Shown here: piece after piece, positions 45,201 to 56,000 of the stretch | Layout of the letters: every line of letters starts with the position of its first letter | Position numbering within the stretch: position 1 is the first letter of the stretch | Source of the DNA: Tribonema minus | Lineage: Eukaryota > Sar > Xanthophyceae > Tribonematales > Tribonemataceae | Direction of reading: 5' to 3' | Length of the DNA stretch: 64,000 nt | NCBI GenBank assembly: GCA_017506865.1 | Contig: JAFCMP010000108.1 | Coordinates: forward strand, 1 to 64,000 | Made by a program: the position numbers and the translations under genes | Notes under the pieces: model-generated | Seen by the model: the letters and a program-made list of their open reading frames with translations, nothing else | Databases searched by the model: none | What the model was told of the DNA's origin: nothing

Positions 45201-48200
45201 GGCTACGCACACCAGGAAGCGCAGTTCACGCGCACCTGATCTCCCAGTCGAGGCTGGCCAAGTCTTGCGGCGCATGCAGCGCAACCACTTCCACCATTTA
45301 AAACCAAGGTGTAACATGAACGAACTTGAAGTTACAACGCATGGTGCACGCTTCTACAAATCCGTGGAGAAGGCCGTGCACACAAAGAAGCGCAGCTCGT
45401 GCGCGCACCTGATCTCCCAGTCGAGGCTGGCCAGATCTTGCGGCGCGCGCGGCATCAACTTCTACCACTTGAATTCAAAGTGCAACACGCACTTGAAGTT
45501 ATACAGCTCACGCGCGCACCTGATCTCCCAGTCAAGGCTGGCCAGGTCTTGCGGCGCGTGCGGCGCCACCAGCTCATAGTCGCCCATGCCCCACTCCGCG
45601 AGCGCGAGCGGCGTCAGCGGCTGCGCGAACCAGTCCGCGCCCACCTCCGCTGAGCACTGCTGCAGGTCACGAAGCACCCTGCTCATACGCATGGCCCTGT
45701 CGGTGGCGTCCCAGTGGCGCCAGCAATCTTCTGCGCGCGTCAGCTGCTCAGCGCGCGTGTGCGGCAGCGCTCCGCATGAGGGGGGGGTCGGCAGGCGCCC
45801 CTTGGAGCGCAGCACGAGGGCCAGGATGGTGATGGTCTTGCCGAGACCTGCGGCAATGGCAGATAAACACGGCAAGAAAGTGCTTGGCAGATGTGCACGG
45901 CGGTGGCCGTAGGGTATGTAAGGTTTGGCACTGCGAACAAACGTACATACATGCATGCATACCTAGGCATACGCAAGCAACAGGGACAAGTTGGCCTCAT
46001 ATAACAAAGGGAAGCGAAGGCGCACCTTGCAGCCCAGCAAGCACTAGGACTAGGAAGTGATAGACTGTACCGGACTTGGTGAACGTCAGACGCAGCACGC
46101 AACAAGCTCGTCTTCATGCACCACTCTTTCATGTACAAGAGCAGTGTTGCCGAGCCCAGGCGGCGGAAGTCGCACGGCATTTTCTTGACTTCTCTTGCAT
46201 ACATCAGATGGCCACGCCATGGGCTGGCATATGCGCATGAGTATGACACTCAAGACACCAAGAAGCTTGCTGTTGATGCGCTGACAATGGCAAAGGCGGC
46301 TTCTGAAGCACCAAACTGCACGTTGTTTTGTGTAGCGTACACATACAGGGAATCAAAGGTACCCGCTGCCATGAGTGTATGGCCCCGTTCAGCGGCTTCA
46401 ACCCTAACCTAACCTTACCCTTACCCTAACCCTAACACCACATACATACATGCCCCACCTGGCTCGTCGCACAGCAGCCCCCCGCACACGACCGGAATGT
46501 CAGGGGGATCAAACTCCCCCCCCACCCCCATCACCAGGCTCCTCTTGTGGACCCACAGCACAGCAGCGGTGCCCCCTGTCACCCCCCTCACACGGTAGTA
46601 CAGGTGGAGAGCTGCCTGGTGCCTCCGGTGCAGGCGCTGCTGCTGTTCCGATGAGCAGCGCTCGCGCGCAGTCATCCACCTGAGCGATGGGCATGGATAA
46701 ACGTGGATGATCATGAACGAAAACAGTGCATCTACGCCGAGCAGCGCTCGTGCGCCGTGATCCACCTGAGTGATGGTGACAGCGCACAGCTCAGCTCATG
46801 TTGAGGTTGGGTCCTGTTAAGCACTGACATGGCTGTTCATGTTTGCCTCCTGGGTTCTCGATGATCACTTCTAGCAACACATGCACTAGTTGTCTTGTGT
46901 CAGCTTGGGTCCCTTGGTTGTCCATTCCTGGCACGGTGGTGAGCTATACGCTCTCAATGGGCATGACTTCATGTGAATGACCATAGTTGATCTTGCATGA
47001 ACAACCATTTTAAATTCGGACTGACTCGGCACTTAATGCATTAATATGCAATGAATCATGATGGCACCCGGGCGCTGCTGCTGCCCCCATGAGCAGCGCT
47101 TGTGTCGCCTGAGCAGGAGCACGACCGAACATGAATGAACATAGTTAATCATGCTTGAACCATCATGGATCGTGAGTGATTGGCATGGTCACAAATGGAC
47201 ATGGACAGCAATGAACGAAGTGATCATGATGGCACCTGGGCGCTGCTGCTGCACCAGTGAGCAGCGGTTGCACGGTATCTTGCACCTGGTGAAGCGGCAT
47301 GAGTGAGTGTGAATGATCTTGAGTGAACAGGCACGGCTGAAGGTGCACACTCACTATGAACAGCGCTGGCGCTGATGAATGACCGTGGATAGGCTGCAAG
47401 TGGATGTATACATGACCAGCAAGCCATTGCTGCTCCGTTGCTGAGCGTTGCTGAGCAGCTTTTGCAAATGGTCGAGCACTACCACCTATGCATAATCGCG
47501 CAGGCAGCAGCGGTGCTGCAAAAAAAATCAATCAGTAATATGCACAGCAGTGGGGTCCGCAGCGAAATCAGAGCTGAAAGTCAGTGCAACAGATCTGGCT
47601 CAAGGCATACTGGTAGCACAGCTTACCAGTAGGGAGCGTTTACATTTAACCTGCGTCGCCATCTGCCCGTGCACTGCCACTGTCCCTCACCTCAGCGCCC
47701 TGACCTGGTGCGGGTACAGCTTGAAGCGCCGCCTCCCCCCCGCCCCTCCCTCCCCCCTCCTCCACAGAGTGCAGGTATTCTAGTGCACGTGCTGCTCCGC
47801 ATCCCACGCACATTAATCCACTCAGATACAGGCCTTATGCTTGCTGCCACTGTGTGTCTCACCTCAGCGCTTTGACCTGGTGCGGGTACAGCTCGAAGCG
47901 CCGCCCCCCCGCCGCGTGCGCCGCCGGCAGCGTGAGCCCCAGCGGATGCGCCTCCAGGCTCCTGTGTAAGTGCTTGCACGCGCCCGCCAGCACCTCAAAC
48001 GAGCGTGCATCCAGGTACTCCGCCAGGTGGCGAAGGGGCACGCCAAAGAGGTCCGGGACGCGGGTGGCGGCGTACGTTTTGTAGGGGGACGCGGGGGCGA
48101 GGGGGGCGGCGGCGCAGGGGGGGCGGTACTGCGGCAGGCTGGCGTACAGCTCGTGCATGATGCGCGTGGGCTCGTGCTGGTAGTGAGAAGCGGGGTTGCT

Positions 48201-48752
48201 GAGCACCGTTGCCCTGCCCTTGCCCTTGCCCTTTGGCTTGGGCGCCTCGGGCAGGGTCGTGGCCTCGAGCACCGCGACGAGGGCCTTCCTGGTCTTCGCG
48301 TCCGTGACCGTGGGCTTCCGGGCGATGCGCAGCTCGAAGCGAGCCTTGAGCACCACCCTGCACACGTGTGAGCCTCCGTGCTCACGTGAGAACTCCGTGA
48401 GGGGAGTCGCCAGGAGGGTGAACGTGGTCACGAGGCTGCGGGAGTGCAGGCGGCTGAGGGCGGCTGCCAAGTCAACGTGCTGCTGCTGCTGCAGCGATCC
48501 CCTGGCAGCGTCATCATCGCTCAGGGAAAGAGATACAGTCCGCCCGTTCGGCTCCAGCTCCGCTTGTGTCTCACCATCAGGGAAGGCGGCGGCGTTTGCA
48601 GCCCGTACATCAACATGGCCAAGTCCAAGCCGAGCTGCGAAGACGTCATGCTGCTGCTGCGTCGGCAATACCTGTTCAGATAGGGATGATGGAGGGATTA
48701 CTGAAGCTGCTGCAGAGTCTCCTGACGATGGGGCATCAGCAGGCGTCGTCAT
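33262..48752 (-). CDS. F-box / SNF2 ATPase / RING-finger protein, At3g54460-like (14 exons)
   Basis: Nuclear Snf2-family ATPase that also carries ubiquitin-ligase modules. Exons in transcript order: 47863-48752, 46459-46679, 45520-45847, 44405-44678, 43298-43517, 42135-42471, 40453-40620, 38967-39117, 37593-37787, 37051-37272, 36141-36315, 35564-35643, 34491-34636, 33262-34021. Phases agree throughout and give 1,388 residues, about the length I recall for the Arabidopsis protein. Seen in order: F-box (~234-268, VPLRHLAEYLDARSFEVLAG); FELYPHQVKAL (~287); Walker A GLGKTITILAL across exons 2/3 (K374, T375); LIVVPPPM then LEHWITQI; DEGH box (643-646) across exons 5/6; VSGTPTPDT (motif III); RING (864-928: CDGC, CVHLLCFAC, CCRC); KAIIFSQF (~993); GLDLSFVTHIYLLEEIW; RQVIARAHRLGATGPV; RGTIEETLL. 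The C-terminal exon is Ala/Gly-rich and its end least certain. Confidence 0.9.
36695..36965 (-). repeat. Echoes of SNF2-gene exon 10 donor (2 to 3 copies)
   Basis: CTGAACTGGCTAAGGATGATGGCCTTGACCG at 36913 and CACTGGCTGATGACTATGGCCTTGACAGG at 36704 copy the exon 10 end (37051-37095, plus-strand reading). A weaker copy (GACTCGCTGAAGACGATGGGC) is near 36548. Confidence 0.8.
37795..38480 (-). repeat. Array of SNF2-gene exon 9 acceptor echoes (about 6 copies)
   Basis: On the plus strand GATCTGCAGCAGGCGCCCRC, then CAGCC.TCACCTGCCAA and GTTCAACA.GTGACGCTCATGAG, recur at about 37860, 37950, 38040, 38135, 38235 and 38450, upstream (in gene sense) of exon 9 (37593-37787). Each covers ~30-45 exon bases, the acceptor and ~50 intron bases. 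Confidence 0.88.
38875..38966 (-). repeat. Echo of SNF2-gene exon 8 donor
   Basis: GCGGTCCTGGCCACAACATC at 38878 repeats GCGGCCCTGGCCACATCTGG of exon 8 (38998). The text around TGAGCRTTG..GAGTT and TCACCT next to the donor is shared. Confidence 0.6.
39470..40452 (-). repeat. Array of SNF2-gene exon 7 donor echoes (about 5 copies)
   Basis: Plus-strand GTGTCACCTGACGTTGGTCA, CGGCCTCGTTGGCAAAGTGGCGCTGCTTG and TTGAGCAGTC.ACTTGA recur at about 39875, 40015, 40155, 40300 and more weakly 39470-39620. The true exon 7 end is at 40453. Spacing is about 140 bp. The copied intron text CTCGACTCAAAGACTCCATTCCATGA shows the unit spans exon edge plus ~90 intron bases. Confidence 0.92.
40695..40800 (-). repeat. 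Echo of SNF2-gene exon 7 acceptor
   Basis: GCAGTCGTAAGCCAGGGACTCCGCTGGCGACAGCTCCAGCCTGCGCACGGTGACAACGACTCCCACATC (40719-40787) closely repeats 40580-40650. About 50 exon bases and ~30 intron bases are included, and the reverse-strand CAG acceptor is intact. Confidence 0.9.
41115..42134 (-). repeat. Array of SNF2-gene exon 6 donor echoes (about 7 copies)
   Basis: Plus-strand ACGCACATGACGAGCTCCTTG, GCGCGGCGGCTCGAACAGCGCC and GCGCAGGTCGCGCTTCTCGC recur at about 41120, 41350, 41500, 41610, 41700, 41890 and 41995; the true exon 6 end is 42135. On the gene strand each keeps AT|GTGCGT. Spacers are CTACTTCAACTTCAA-rich. Copies near 41995 and 41700 are nearly perfect, so they are young or homogenised. 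Confidence 0.93.
42605..42845 (-). repeat. Echoes of SNF2-gene exon 6 acceptor (1 strong, 1 partial)
   Basis: GATGGCGCGCGCGACTTCGCCGTAGTTGGTCCAGGACTGGCCGCCGAGGGCGTGGCCTG (42618-42676) repeats 42417-42473 nearly exactly. A partial copy (CAATGGCGCGCGCGACCTCGCTGTAGTTA) is at 42803. Confidence 0.93.
42845..43205 (-). repeat. Echoes of SNF2-gene exon 5 donor (3 copies)
   Basis: TCACCTTCGTCAACCACCCTCTTGTGGAAGTGCGTGG (42854), ACCTTCATCAATGACCATTCTCTGGAAGCGGGTGGCAAAC (43037) and ACCTTCGTCAGTGACCATCCGCTGGAAGTGCGTGGCGACAGCGGCGAC (43151) copy the exon 5 end (43296-43340). Confidence 0.88.
43735..44404 (-). repeat. Array of SNF2-gene exon 4 donor echoes (about 5 copies)
   Basis: CATACCATGGGCGGCGGCAC, CACGATGAGCGTCGCGGGCGA and CGGCGTCAGCGCCGCGAGGCGCGC recur at about 43737, 43815, 43960, 44115 and 44250 before the true exon 4 end (44405). 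Intron text GTACATACATACATACC is part of the unit. On the gene strand the copies keep ATG|GTA donors. Confidence 0.93.
45060..45460 (-). repeat. Array of SNF2-gene exon 3 donor echoes (3 copies)
   Basis: GCGCACCTGATCTCCCAGTC, GAGGCTGGCCAGATCTTGCGGCGC at about 45062, 45230 and 45404 copy the exon 3 end (45515-45570). About 50 exon bases are kept, and the AG|GTGCGC donor is intact on the gene strand. Confidence 0.92.
46400..46438. repeat. Interstitial CCCTAA-type telomere-like tract
   Basis: ACCCTAACCTAACCTTACCC followed by TTACCCTAACCCTAAC, within intron 2 of the SNF2 gene. Imperfect CCCTAA units, unlike the (TTTTAGGG)n telomere of Chlamydomonas. Confidence 0.8.
46730..47295 (-). repeat. Echoes of SNF2-gene exon 2 acceptor (3 copies)
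   Basis: GAGCAGCGCTCGTGCGCCGTGATCCACCTGAGTGATGG (46738) strongly copies the exon 2 start (46653-46690). Weaker copies are GGCGCTGCTGCTGCCCCCATGAGCAGCGCTTGTG (47071) and GGCGCTGCTGCTGCACCAGTGAGCAGCGGTTGCACGGTATC (47238). Confidence 0.8.
47680..47765 (-). repeat. Echo of SNF2-gene exon 1 donor
   Basis: CCTCACCTCAGCGCCCTGACCTGGTGCGGGTACAGCTTGAAGCGCCGCCTCCCCCC (47684-47740) repeats the exon 1 end at 47857-47912. The AG|GTGAGG donor is intact on the gene strand. Confidence 0.92.
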
Positions 48753-49509
48753 GTCTGCTTCTCAGCACGAATGCGACTTTTGCGAGGCTGTGGGCAGCAA
48801 GCAGGTCTCACAGCAGAGGATACGGCGTGGCCATATCGCAGCAGCGGCGCTAGGCTTGGATACGCAACCCTCCGCTACTGTCCACACACTCTGGTGCGCA
48901 CACACCCACTTGTTTCGGGTGATGAATAAAAACGTTCGCACTTCAACAACTTGAAGTGTTAGAAGTCACGTGTGCACCGAAAGCGACTGCCTGCGCTTAG
49001 CCCCGAGGCCTCCACGCGTCAAGACGAGACGAGATATGTGTTGCTGATAAGCATGTCCAGCTTGTGCTACTTTACGGCACTTGAACATTAACAATCGCAG
49101 CAGACCAAACATGAATGTTTACATCTGCTTGTTTTGAACCGGACGGTAGATGGAGCAGGTACTGTAGCTTGACAAAAAGCACGGCTCATCAGATTTCACC
49201 TTTTGAAACGCTTATGTTCTCTTGTTGCACGAACCAGAGCGCCAACAGCACTCAACGCGTCGAAGCTTAGTCACGGGGAAGCGATAAAGCGGGCTGCCTA
49301 GCACGGCACGGCATCTGAGCGTGCATGAAAGCGCATAGACTCTATGGGGCAGATGTCAGCACTGTTGTCAACCAATGTGCGCCACCAACCAACGGCATCT
49401 CACGACATATGCTGTCCACCGCACAGGTGCCTGACGGGAGCTCCTGCATACGGCTCAGCAACCAGATCTGAACAGGATCATATCGAGGCGCACGCCACAA
49501 CCGGGGACA
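48753..49509. promoter_or_regulatory. Divergent intergenic region, likely shared promoter of the SNF2 and LRR genes
   Basis: 757 bases between the start codons of two divergently transcribed genes. I see no TATA box at a convincing position. Features are TTCAACAACTTGAAGTG (a short inverted repeat near 48942) and a CACGTG-like TCACGTGTGC near 48966. The promoter role is inferred from position only. Confidence 0.4.
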
Positions 49510-50957
49510 ATGCCCGCACGAGCTAGGAGCACAGCAGAACCGGGAGTGCTCGAGGTCCTCTGCGCTCAACGCCTCCTCCCGAAAGCTGCGTGGGACCTCA
49601 ACCGATGCATGCGCGGGACCCTGAGACCGGCGACGGAGGTGCGCATCTGCAGCGACAACATGATGCTGCTGCCGTCCATCTTCAACTTCAAGCGCGTGCG
49701 GCGTGTCGAACTCGAGCACGTCCTGGATGACCCGCTGCTGTCTGTCAGCTGGCCAACCTCCCTTGAATACCTGAGCATAGAGGGCAATGCGGAGCTCCGA
49801 GACATCCATCTTCCCCCGGGTTTGGCTGTGGAGGAGCTTCGAGTGTTCGTTGATGACTCTAGGGATCGCGAGGGGGCGGCGTGGATCGAGCGCGTGCTCG
49901 GCAGCTTGCGCGCGGGAGTGCTCAAGACCTTCCGCGTCAGAGCGGCAAAGTTCAAAACGCTGGCGACCGTGCCGTTGCCCGCTGGCATACTCCAGCTGGA
50001 GCTGGCGCACGCGTGCATGGGTAGCGACGGAGACCCGGATGATCACCCACCATTCGACAAGGTGAAGGTGCCGGACAGCGTTACAGAACTCTTCCTCGAC
50101 GGCATCTCCCTACAGAACGTCAAAGTACCGTCGGCGCTCAACAGTCTCGATATGTCGTGTAGCGGCGTATTCTCCAGCCTGCCCGATCAGGCCTTCGGCG
50201 AAATGACCGTGTTGACCCGGCTCTGTATAACAGATTGCACAGAGCTCAGCAGGCTGCCCGACTTAATCGGCAACTTGAGCGCGTTGACCTCAGTTGCTGT
50301 ACAAAACTGTTCCTCGTTCACGCGCCTGCCTGAGGCATTCGGCAACCTGACGGCATTGACCTCAGTTGACCTCACCTATTGCGAGTCACACTCGAGAGCC
50401 TGCCCCCCGAGTCCTTTGTTAGCCTGACAGCTTTGACTGAACTCGACTTGCTATCCTGCACGTCACTCAAAAGTCTGCCTCAGCTTTTCGGCAACCTGAC
50501 GGCGTTGACGGCACTCGATTTGAGTTGGTGCAAGTCACTTGCAAGCTTGCCCGAGTCGTTCAGCGACCTGACAGCCTTGAAGAGGCTGAGGCTCGCTGGC
50601 TGTGATGAGCTTATTAGCAAACCAGAGACCTTTGAATTCAGCAATTTGACAGCGCTGGACACACTCAACTTGGGCGTGTGCTCACTCACGAGTCTGCCTG
50701 AGACCCTCGGCAACCTGACAGCATTGACCACACTCGATTTGACTCATTGCAAGTCACTCACAAGGCTGCCCAAGTCATTTGGCAACCTGACGGCATTGAG
50801 TGAACTCGGCTTAGAGGGGTGCAAGTCACTCACGAGCCTGACAGTGCCATTCGGCATGCAGCAAGCTTTGACCGTGCGCATGCGCCGCATGGCGAAACCA
50901 CACCAACGGCGCGTGCGTCCCCCACTAGAAGGTTCATTTTGCCTACAAGAAGACTGA
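49510..50957 (+). CDS. Leucine-rich-repeat protein, intronless, one apparent frameshift
   Basis: Begins at ATG 49510 (MPARARSTAEPGVLEVLC). The first ~60 residues (LCAQRLLPKAAWDLNRCMRG) may be a divergent F-box-like or capping segment. Irregular LRRs follow, then from ~50180 about ten regular units of 23-24 residues of the type LPESFGNLTALTTLDLTHC, a cysteine-ending form seen in plant-type and protist LRR proteins. The frame changes at about 50385-50390: the first frame ends at 50427 after 305 codons and a second frame continues the repeat to the stop at 50957. The text GAGTCACACTCGAG has two bases more than the repeat pattern predicts. This could be a real lesion, a length variant or an error. 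The end is basic (RMRRMAKPHQRR). No transmembrane or kinase region; the partner is unknown. Confidence 0.8.
50180..50860 (+). repeat. Tandem LRR coding repeats, about 69-72 bp
   Basis: Near-identical blocks such as GGCAACCTGACGGCATTGAC and CACTCGATTTGA.TTG.TGCAAGTCACT recur about every 69-72 bases. High DNA similarity between units suggests recent expansion or conversion and makes length errors plausible. Confidence 0.85.
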
Positions 50958-53020
50958 TCCTCAGGCCCCCGGCGCCCAATGCATTTTTTTTTTACACTCT
51001 CCAACGGCCTACACTTCTTCATCGCACTGTTGTTGTCTGGCCGCGTTGTCTGGTGGCTAGTTGTGTCATAGCCAGCAGCGACAGCGAACGCTATGCTTTG
51101 CTGGAGTTGTCCTTCCTCGTCTTCACATTTGCATCCCCGCTGATCATCATCAGCATTGTCAACAAAGAGACGTATAGTAGTCAGCAGTCCATGTAGTCAC
51201 ATGTAGTCCATCTACAGACAGACCCAATTGATGACAATCACGCACTGCATCAAGCTTCAGCTAGCTCACGCACTTGCATTGACACCTCATGACCATGCCG
51301 CATGGCTGAGTCTGCAATGTCCATAGCCGATGTCATGCTGAGATGGCGCAACACCCCTTCAAGTCGCCAGACTCGACCTCACTTCACTGTGGCGCTTTCA
51401 TGGGAGAGGGGGATATGATTAAGGAAGGCGAGTAACTCGCCTCGCACTTCATGATTGCACATCTGTGCTGCTGGTCACCCTTTGTTGCCCAGGGCAGCCG
51501 CATCTTGTTAGCACCTTGCCTGTGCCTTCTCCAAGGCTGCCTCAGACCAGACTTTTGGGATCACGCATGGCAGGAGAGCTTTGATGAAGACTGCGCAGGC
51601 TCACTTGTCGCAGCAATGAACAGCTCCTGGTTTCGGTGGTGTTCGCCCGTTGCTTGGGGTTGTGAGCAGTGGCCTGCGCGTCGAGCTTGCGCATATGGTC
51701 AAGGTATGTTGCTGTCGTACACGCAAGAAGCATGTCTTCAAGGACTGTGCATGGAGCTTTTACTAAGTAAGCCTGGGTTCTCACGATGCTCAGGTGCTGT
51801 AGCAGAATTCTTGAGCAGCAGCACACAAGTAAGTTGCACCTGCAATCCGCTGCAGAGGTTTGTTGCTGCCGCACATGGCATTGCGCAGCTGTCCAGACAT
51901 GCCATACTTCAAGTTGCTGGCCCACGCCACGAACCGAAATTCGGCTTCCAGAGCCTCATATGAGCGTAAGTGCCCCAATGACCTACTGTAATTACATTGA
52001 TGCCAGTGGCTGGATTGTCATTGTCGCTGTCAAAGTTACTCACTGCAGATGGTACGTGCAGTGCGCATCCATATGTCCTGGTGTTGTGCGCCATGACACG
52101 GTCCATTGCTGGCACCGTGCATCTGTGAGCTTTCAATGCCGTGCATGCTAATAACTACTCAGGTCTCTTGCGCACAGATAATCAATGTTGTGTGCGTTGC
52201 ATACCAGTCACGCCTACTATCAAGAAGCGCTTGAAGCTTGGTGCACCCGCAGTCACCAGATCAACGATTGCACACACACCTCAAGGCCAAAAGCTTCAAG
52301 TAAATCCGATTTCGTCACAAACGAAACCCATAGTCTATAAGCCTGCAAGCATGCTCACAAAATCATCATCAACTTTCTTGGCGCCAGCATAGCTGTGGAT
52401 TGGTGCGTAGTTGACTTGCTTGCCATGATCATCAAAGGCTCTGGAAGGCCCCATTTCTTCGTGTGTCTACTACGTCCGCTGAGCTTGGCTGTACATGTTG
52501 CGCCATTGAACCGGACGCACAAAAACTAGATTAGGATTAGCATGCGTCCGCGCTTGTGCATTTCAGTCATGATCAAGCATGCGATGTGAGTCACCTGAAG
52601 CGTATCTTACACTGCACACTTTCGTGTACACGTGTCACCGTATTGTATATGGCTGCTACCTTCCTGCAGCACTGGCTGTATGTCCGCCTTTCATGCTGCA
52701 ACAGGTGCTGTCTGTCGCGGTGCGGCTGTGTTTATAACCACTATCAACCACATCAACTGTCCAGTAACCGCCAACTTCAGCGATCAATCGATACTAGCAG
52801 TCGCATCCAAAGGTCCGCCAGCGGTGACAGAAGCCCCGCAGGCTGTACACTACCAGATTTGCTTGCTTGATCGCCACCTGACGAGGGCGATCATCCGAGC
52901 CTGAGCTGGAGCGGCCTGAGTCGTGCGTGCCCCCGTCCTTCGGCTCCCCCTCTCTCCGCATATCCCGCCTGCAAGACTGACTGAACAGCGGGACCTGGCG
53001 GCAACTCCGACGAGCCTGCA
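50958..53020. other. Intergenic, no supported gene
   Basis: Two kilobases between the LRR gene and the oxidase gene, both plus strand. There is a T9 run near 50983, and otherwise mixed composition. A 170-codon frame at 51451-51963 has no recognisable motif and codon use unlike the exons. The oxidase promoter should lie near its right end. Confidence 0.5.
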
Positions 53021-56000
53021 ATGAACACTATGAGAGCGCTCGTGCTTGGCCTTGCGGTGATGCCCTTTGCAACTGACGCTTGGGGCTGCACGCGAAGATA
53101 TTACTGTGAGTGCTTCACGACTTGCATTCTGTCTGTCGCTTGCGGCGGTTTCGTCTGGTGACACGAATCACACAGCCAGCTACTGGATACTGCAAATAAA
53201 TGGCGCACGGTGCTCGGCTTCACGTCCGTCTGCTGGTGCTGCTCGGCTCCACCTTCCTTCTTCTTGTCTGTGTAACGACAGATATTCAATTGCTGAGTAT
53301 CGGATTTGCTGTCGTGCGCTTGCACTTCCAAAGCTCGTCACTTGCGTATCGTGGACAACAAACAGTCCATGTCCAGTCGAGCCTTATGCCTCGGCTATGC
53401 AATTCGTCAATTGTGCACAAGCCTTGCTCAACTCCCCTGGGGCAGTGCATCTCTACGACAACTGGAACCTCATGTTCTGATGCCGTGATGCTTTGAGCGC
53501 ACCAGTGCTTGAGACATTGGTGGCCCACCGACATTTGTGACGGCTCTGAGCGCTGCCACCGTAACCCCCACAGAAGATGTTGCACGCGCGCACATGATTG
53601 CTCACTTTTGCACCTCAGTATCCACAACGCTCGTCTTGCTGAGGCAACCTGAGGCAGCGGATCATCAGGACACATGGCGTAGTCCCCAGTTCAATGTTGC
53701 TGTGAACTGATTGGCTTGAATGCTGCCACGCTGCGCAGTCGCTGCGACGGAGGTGGACTGGGACTATGCGCCAAGCAACATCAACCAGTTAACTGGTGAG
53801 TGCCGGGTGATGTGACGTGCCATTGGCATATTGCTTGGTGGCGCTTGTCATGTGTGCCATGCTCTTGCTGCAGCTGCACGTGCTGTCGCTGGCGAAGCGG
53901 AAGCACTCCGGCAATCTTCAAAACGCTCCAAGTATGACACATACTTGTCATACTAAAGTGTGGCGCTTGACTTGGCAGGCCTTAGCAGCATCTGCAGCTC
54001 TCTGCTATCTCGATTCCGTGATGCGCCATGTTCTGGTACTGTCAATCTGTCCAGTGACACTTGCGCTTTGGAGCAAACGGGGTGAACGTCAGGGTTGGGG
54101 ACAGGCTATATGGCACCATTTGAGTAAAGTGGGTCAAGTATGAGTCGTACAGTATGAGTCACGTAATGAGTCACACATAGTATCCTTGGGTGCTCGTATC
54201 GCCAGCACCCTCCCGCTCTTCTCAGCGGATTTGTGGTGCATTGCAGGGGCTGAGGGTGTATGCAACGTTTAACCACACCCTGAAAATAGAGTCCGCATTT
54301 CCTGCCAACGTCCACCATTGTGTACAGAAGTGGCACGACAGCCTAGATGATGATTTGTTGATGTTGCTATTTGTTGGTGCTTTAAAGCATAGACCTACGG
54401 TTGTTTGTAGACCAGCAACTGAATATGAATGATTGTTGTTTGGGATGTTTTGTGAGCATGTGCATATTGCTATCAACCACAGCTCGCTACTACCATTGCT
54501 TGCACGTCTTCTAACCCTAGCCCCTAAACCTACTTGCAGGCGCCTCCATCACCCTGCCCGGCAGCGAGTCGGCCATTTACGCGGAGAACAACGACATGAC
54601 TATCGGCAAGGTCTACCGCAAGGCCCTCTACATTGAGTACACCGACGCGACGTTCACCAAAGTCAAGCCCACGCCAGAGAACATGGGCTTCCTCGGACCC
54701 TTCATGAGGGCGGAGGTCGGTGAAAAAACATCATGTGATGATCAGTGCTCAGCAATTTTCACCGCCGCGCTGATTCCTGCAACCTACACCATTCACAAAA
54801 CAAACCCTCAGTGCTCAGCAATACGCACCGCCGCTAATCGCTGCTGCAGGTCGGCGACACCATTGAGCTCACCTTCAAGAACAATGCGGGCGCCGGCTTC
54901 ACCCCCCCTCTCCAATTCTCCGTGCACCCCCACGGCGTCAAGTACACAAAGGCCAACGAGGGCGCGCACTACCAGTTTGAAGTTAACGGCTCGGGCAGCG
55001 TCAACCCCGGCGCGACCTACGTGTACAGGGTACGTATGTATCGGCTGCAATTCACATCCATGAATTGCGTGTGGGGTTCACGTTCATGAATTGCGGTGAA
55101 ATGTGTCGGCAGTGTGGACCATAACGATTTCGTCTGCCTGCCACAGGGGTGGATCCAGGCGTCTGCACTATGCAGCTTTGTGACACAACAGACATGAACA
55201 GTATCATTGATGGCCTTCCATCAAAACAACACAAGAAAAGTGCCCCAGCCATGTATAGCTACTTGTGCATGGCGTTGAGAGCATCAGGCATTGAACTTTC
55301 AACCCTAGCCATACATCTAGAGCTCATTTGTAGTACCGCCCAAATCTCAACTATGACCCTAATCCAGTCTTGCTTGCTAACAACTGTCACGGACGCCTCG
55401 GGCGCCTAACATACGCTGACCCTTCGGCCGTGTTCAGCCCATCATGTACCGTGTGATGCTGACACTTTGAAGCTTGTGATTTTACTGGCGGCTCGCGGGG
55501 ATTCGCATAGCACTCGGCGGCCTTCACGAGCAATACATTACATGCCAGCCACATCCACCTTGCCGCAAGCTGCAACCCTGCAGCCGACCTCGTGTCAGCA
55601 CTAGGCTCTGAAGGTCTCGCGGATGAATGAAAAGACATCGGTTCTGAAGACTCCCTTGCCCATGGGACTGTGTTCTGCAAAGCCTCACACGGCTTCACCT
55701 ACATGACGTTACATCAACCCATATGCACCGGCCACTTTCAACGCACACCTATATTATTTATGCCTGCATTGTTGTTGCGCCCGATGACGATGCTCAACTC
55801 TGCACCTCTGCTGCGCTCCTGAGCGATGCTGTGCTCTCGCACGCAAAACGCCACTATTAGCGCTGACACCGCACCCCCCGCTATCTCTCCCCCCCCATGA
55901 CCCCACAGTGGGACGTTCCCGAGCGCTCTGGCCCTGCCGCTGCGGACGGCAACGCCGTCATGTGGGCCTACCACTCACACCACGATGAGGTGTGTATTTA

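Noticed and set aside
51451-51963. 170-codon frame between the LRR and oxidase genes
   Set aside because: No motif, unusual composition, no splice partner; probably chance.
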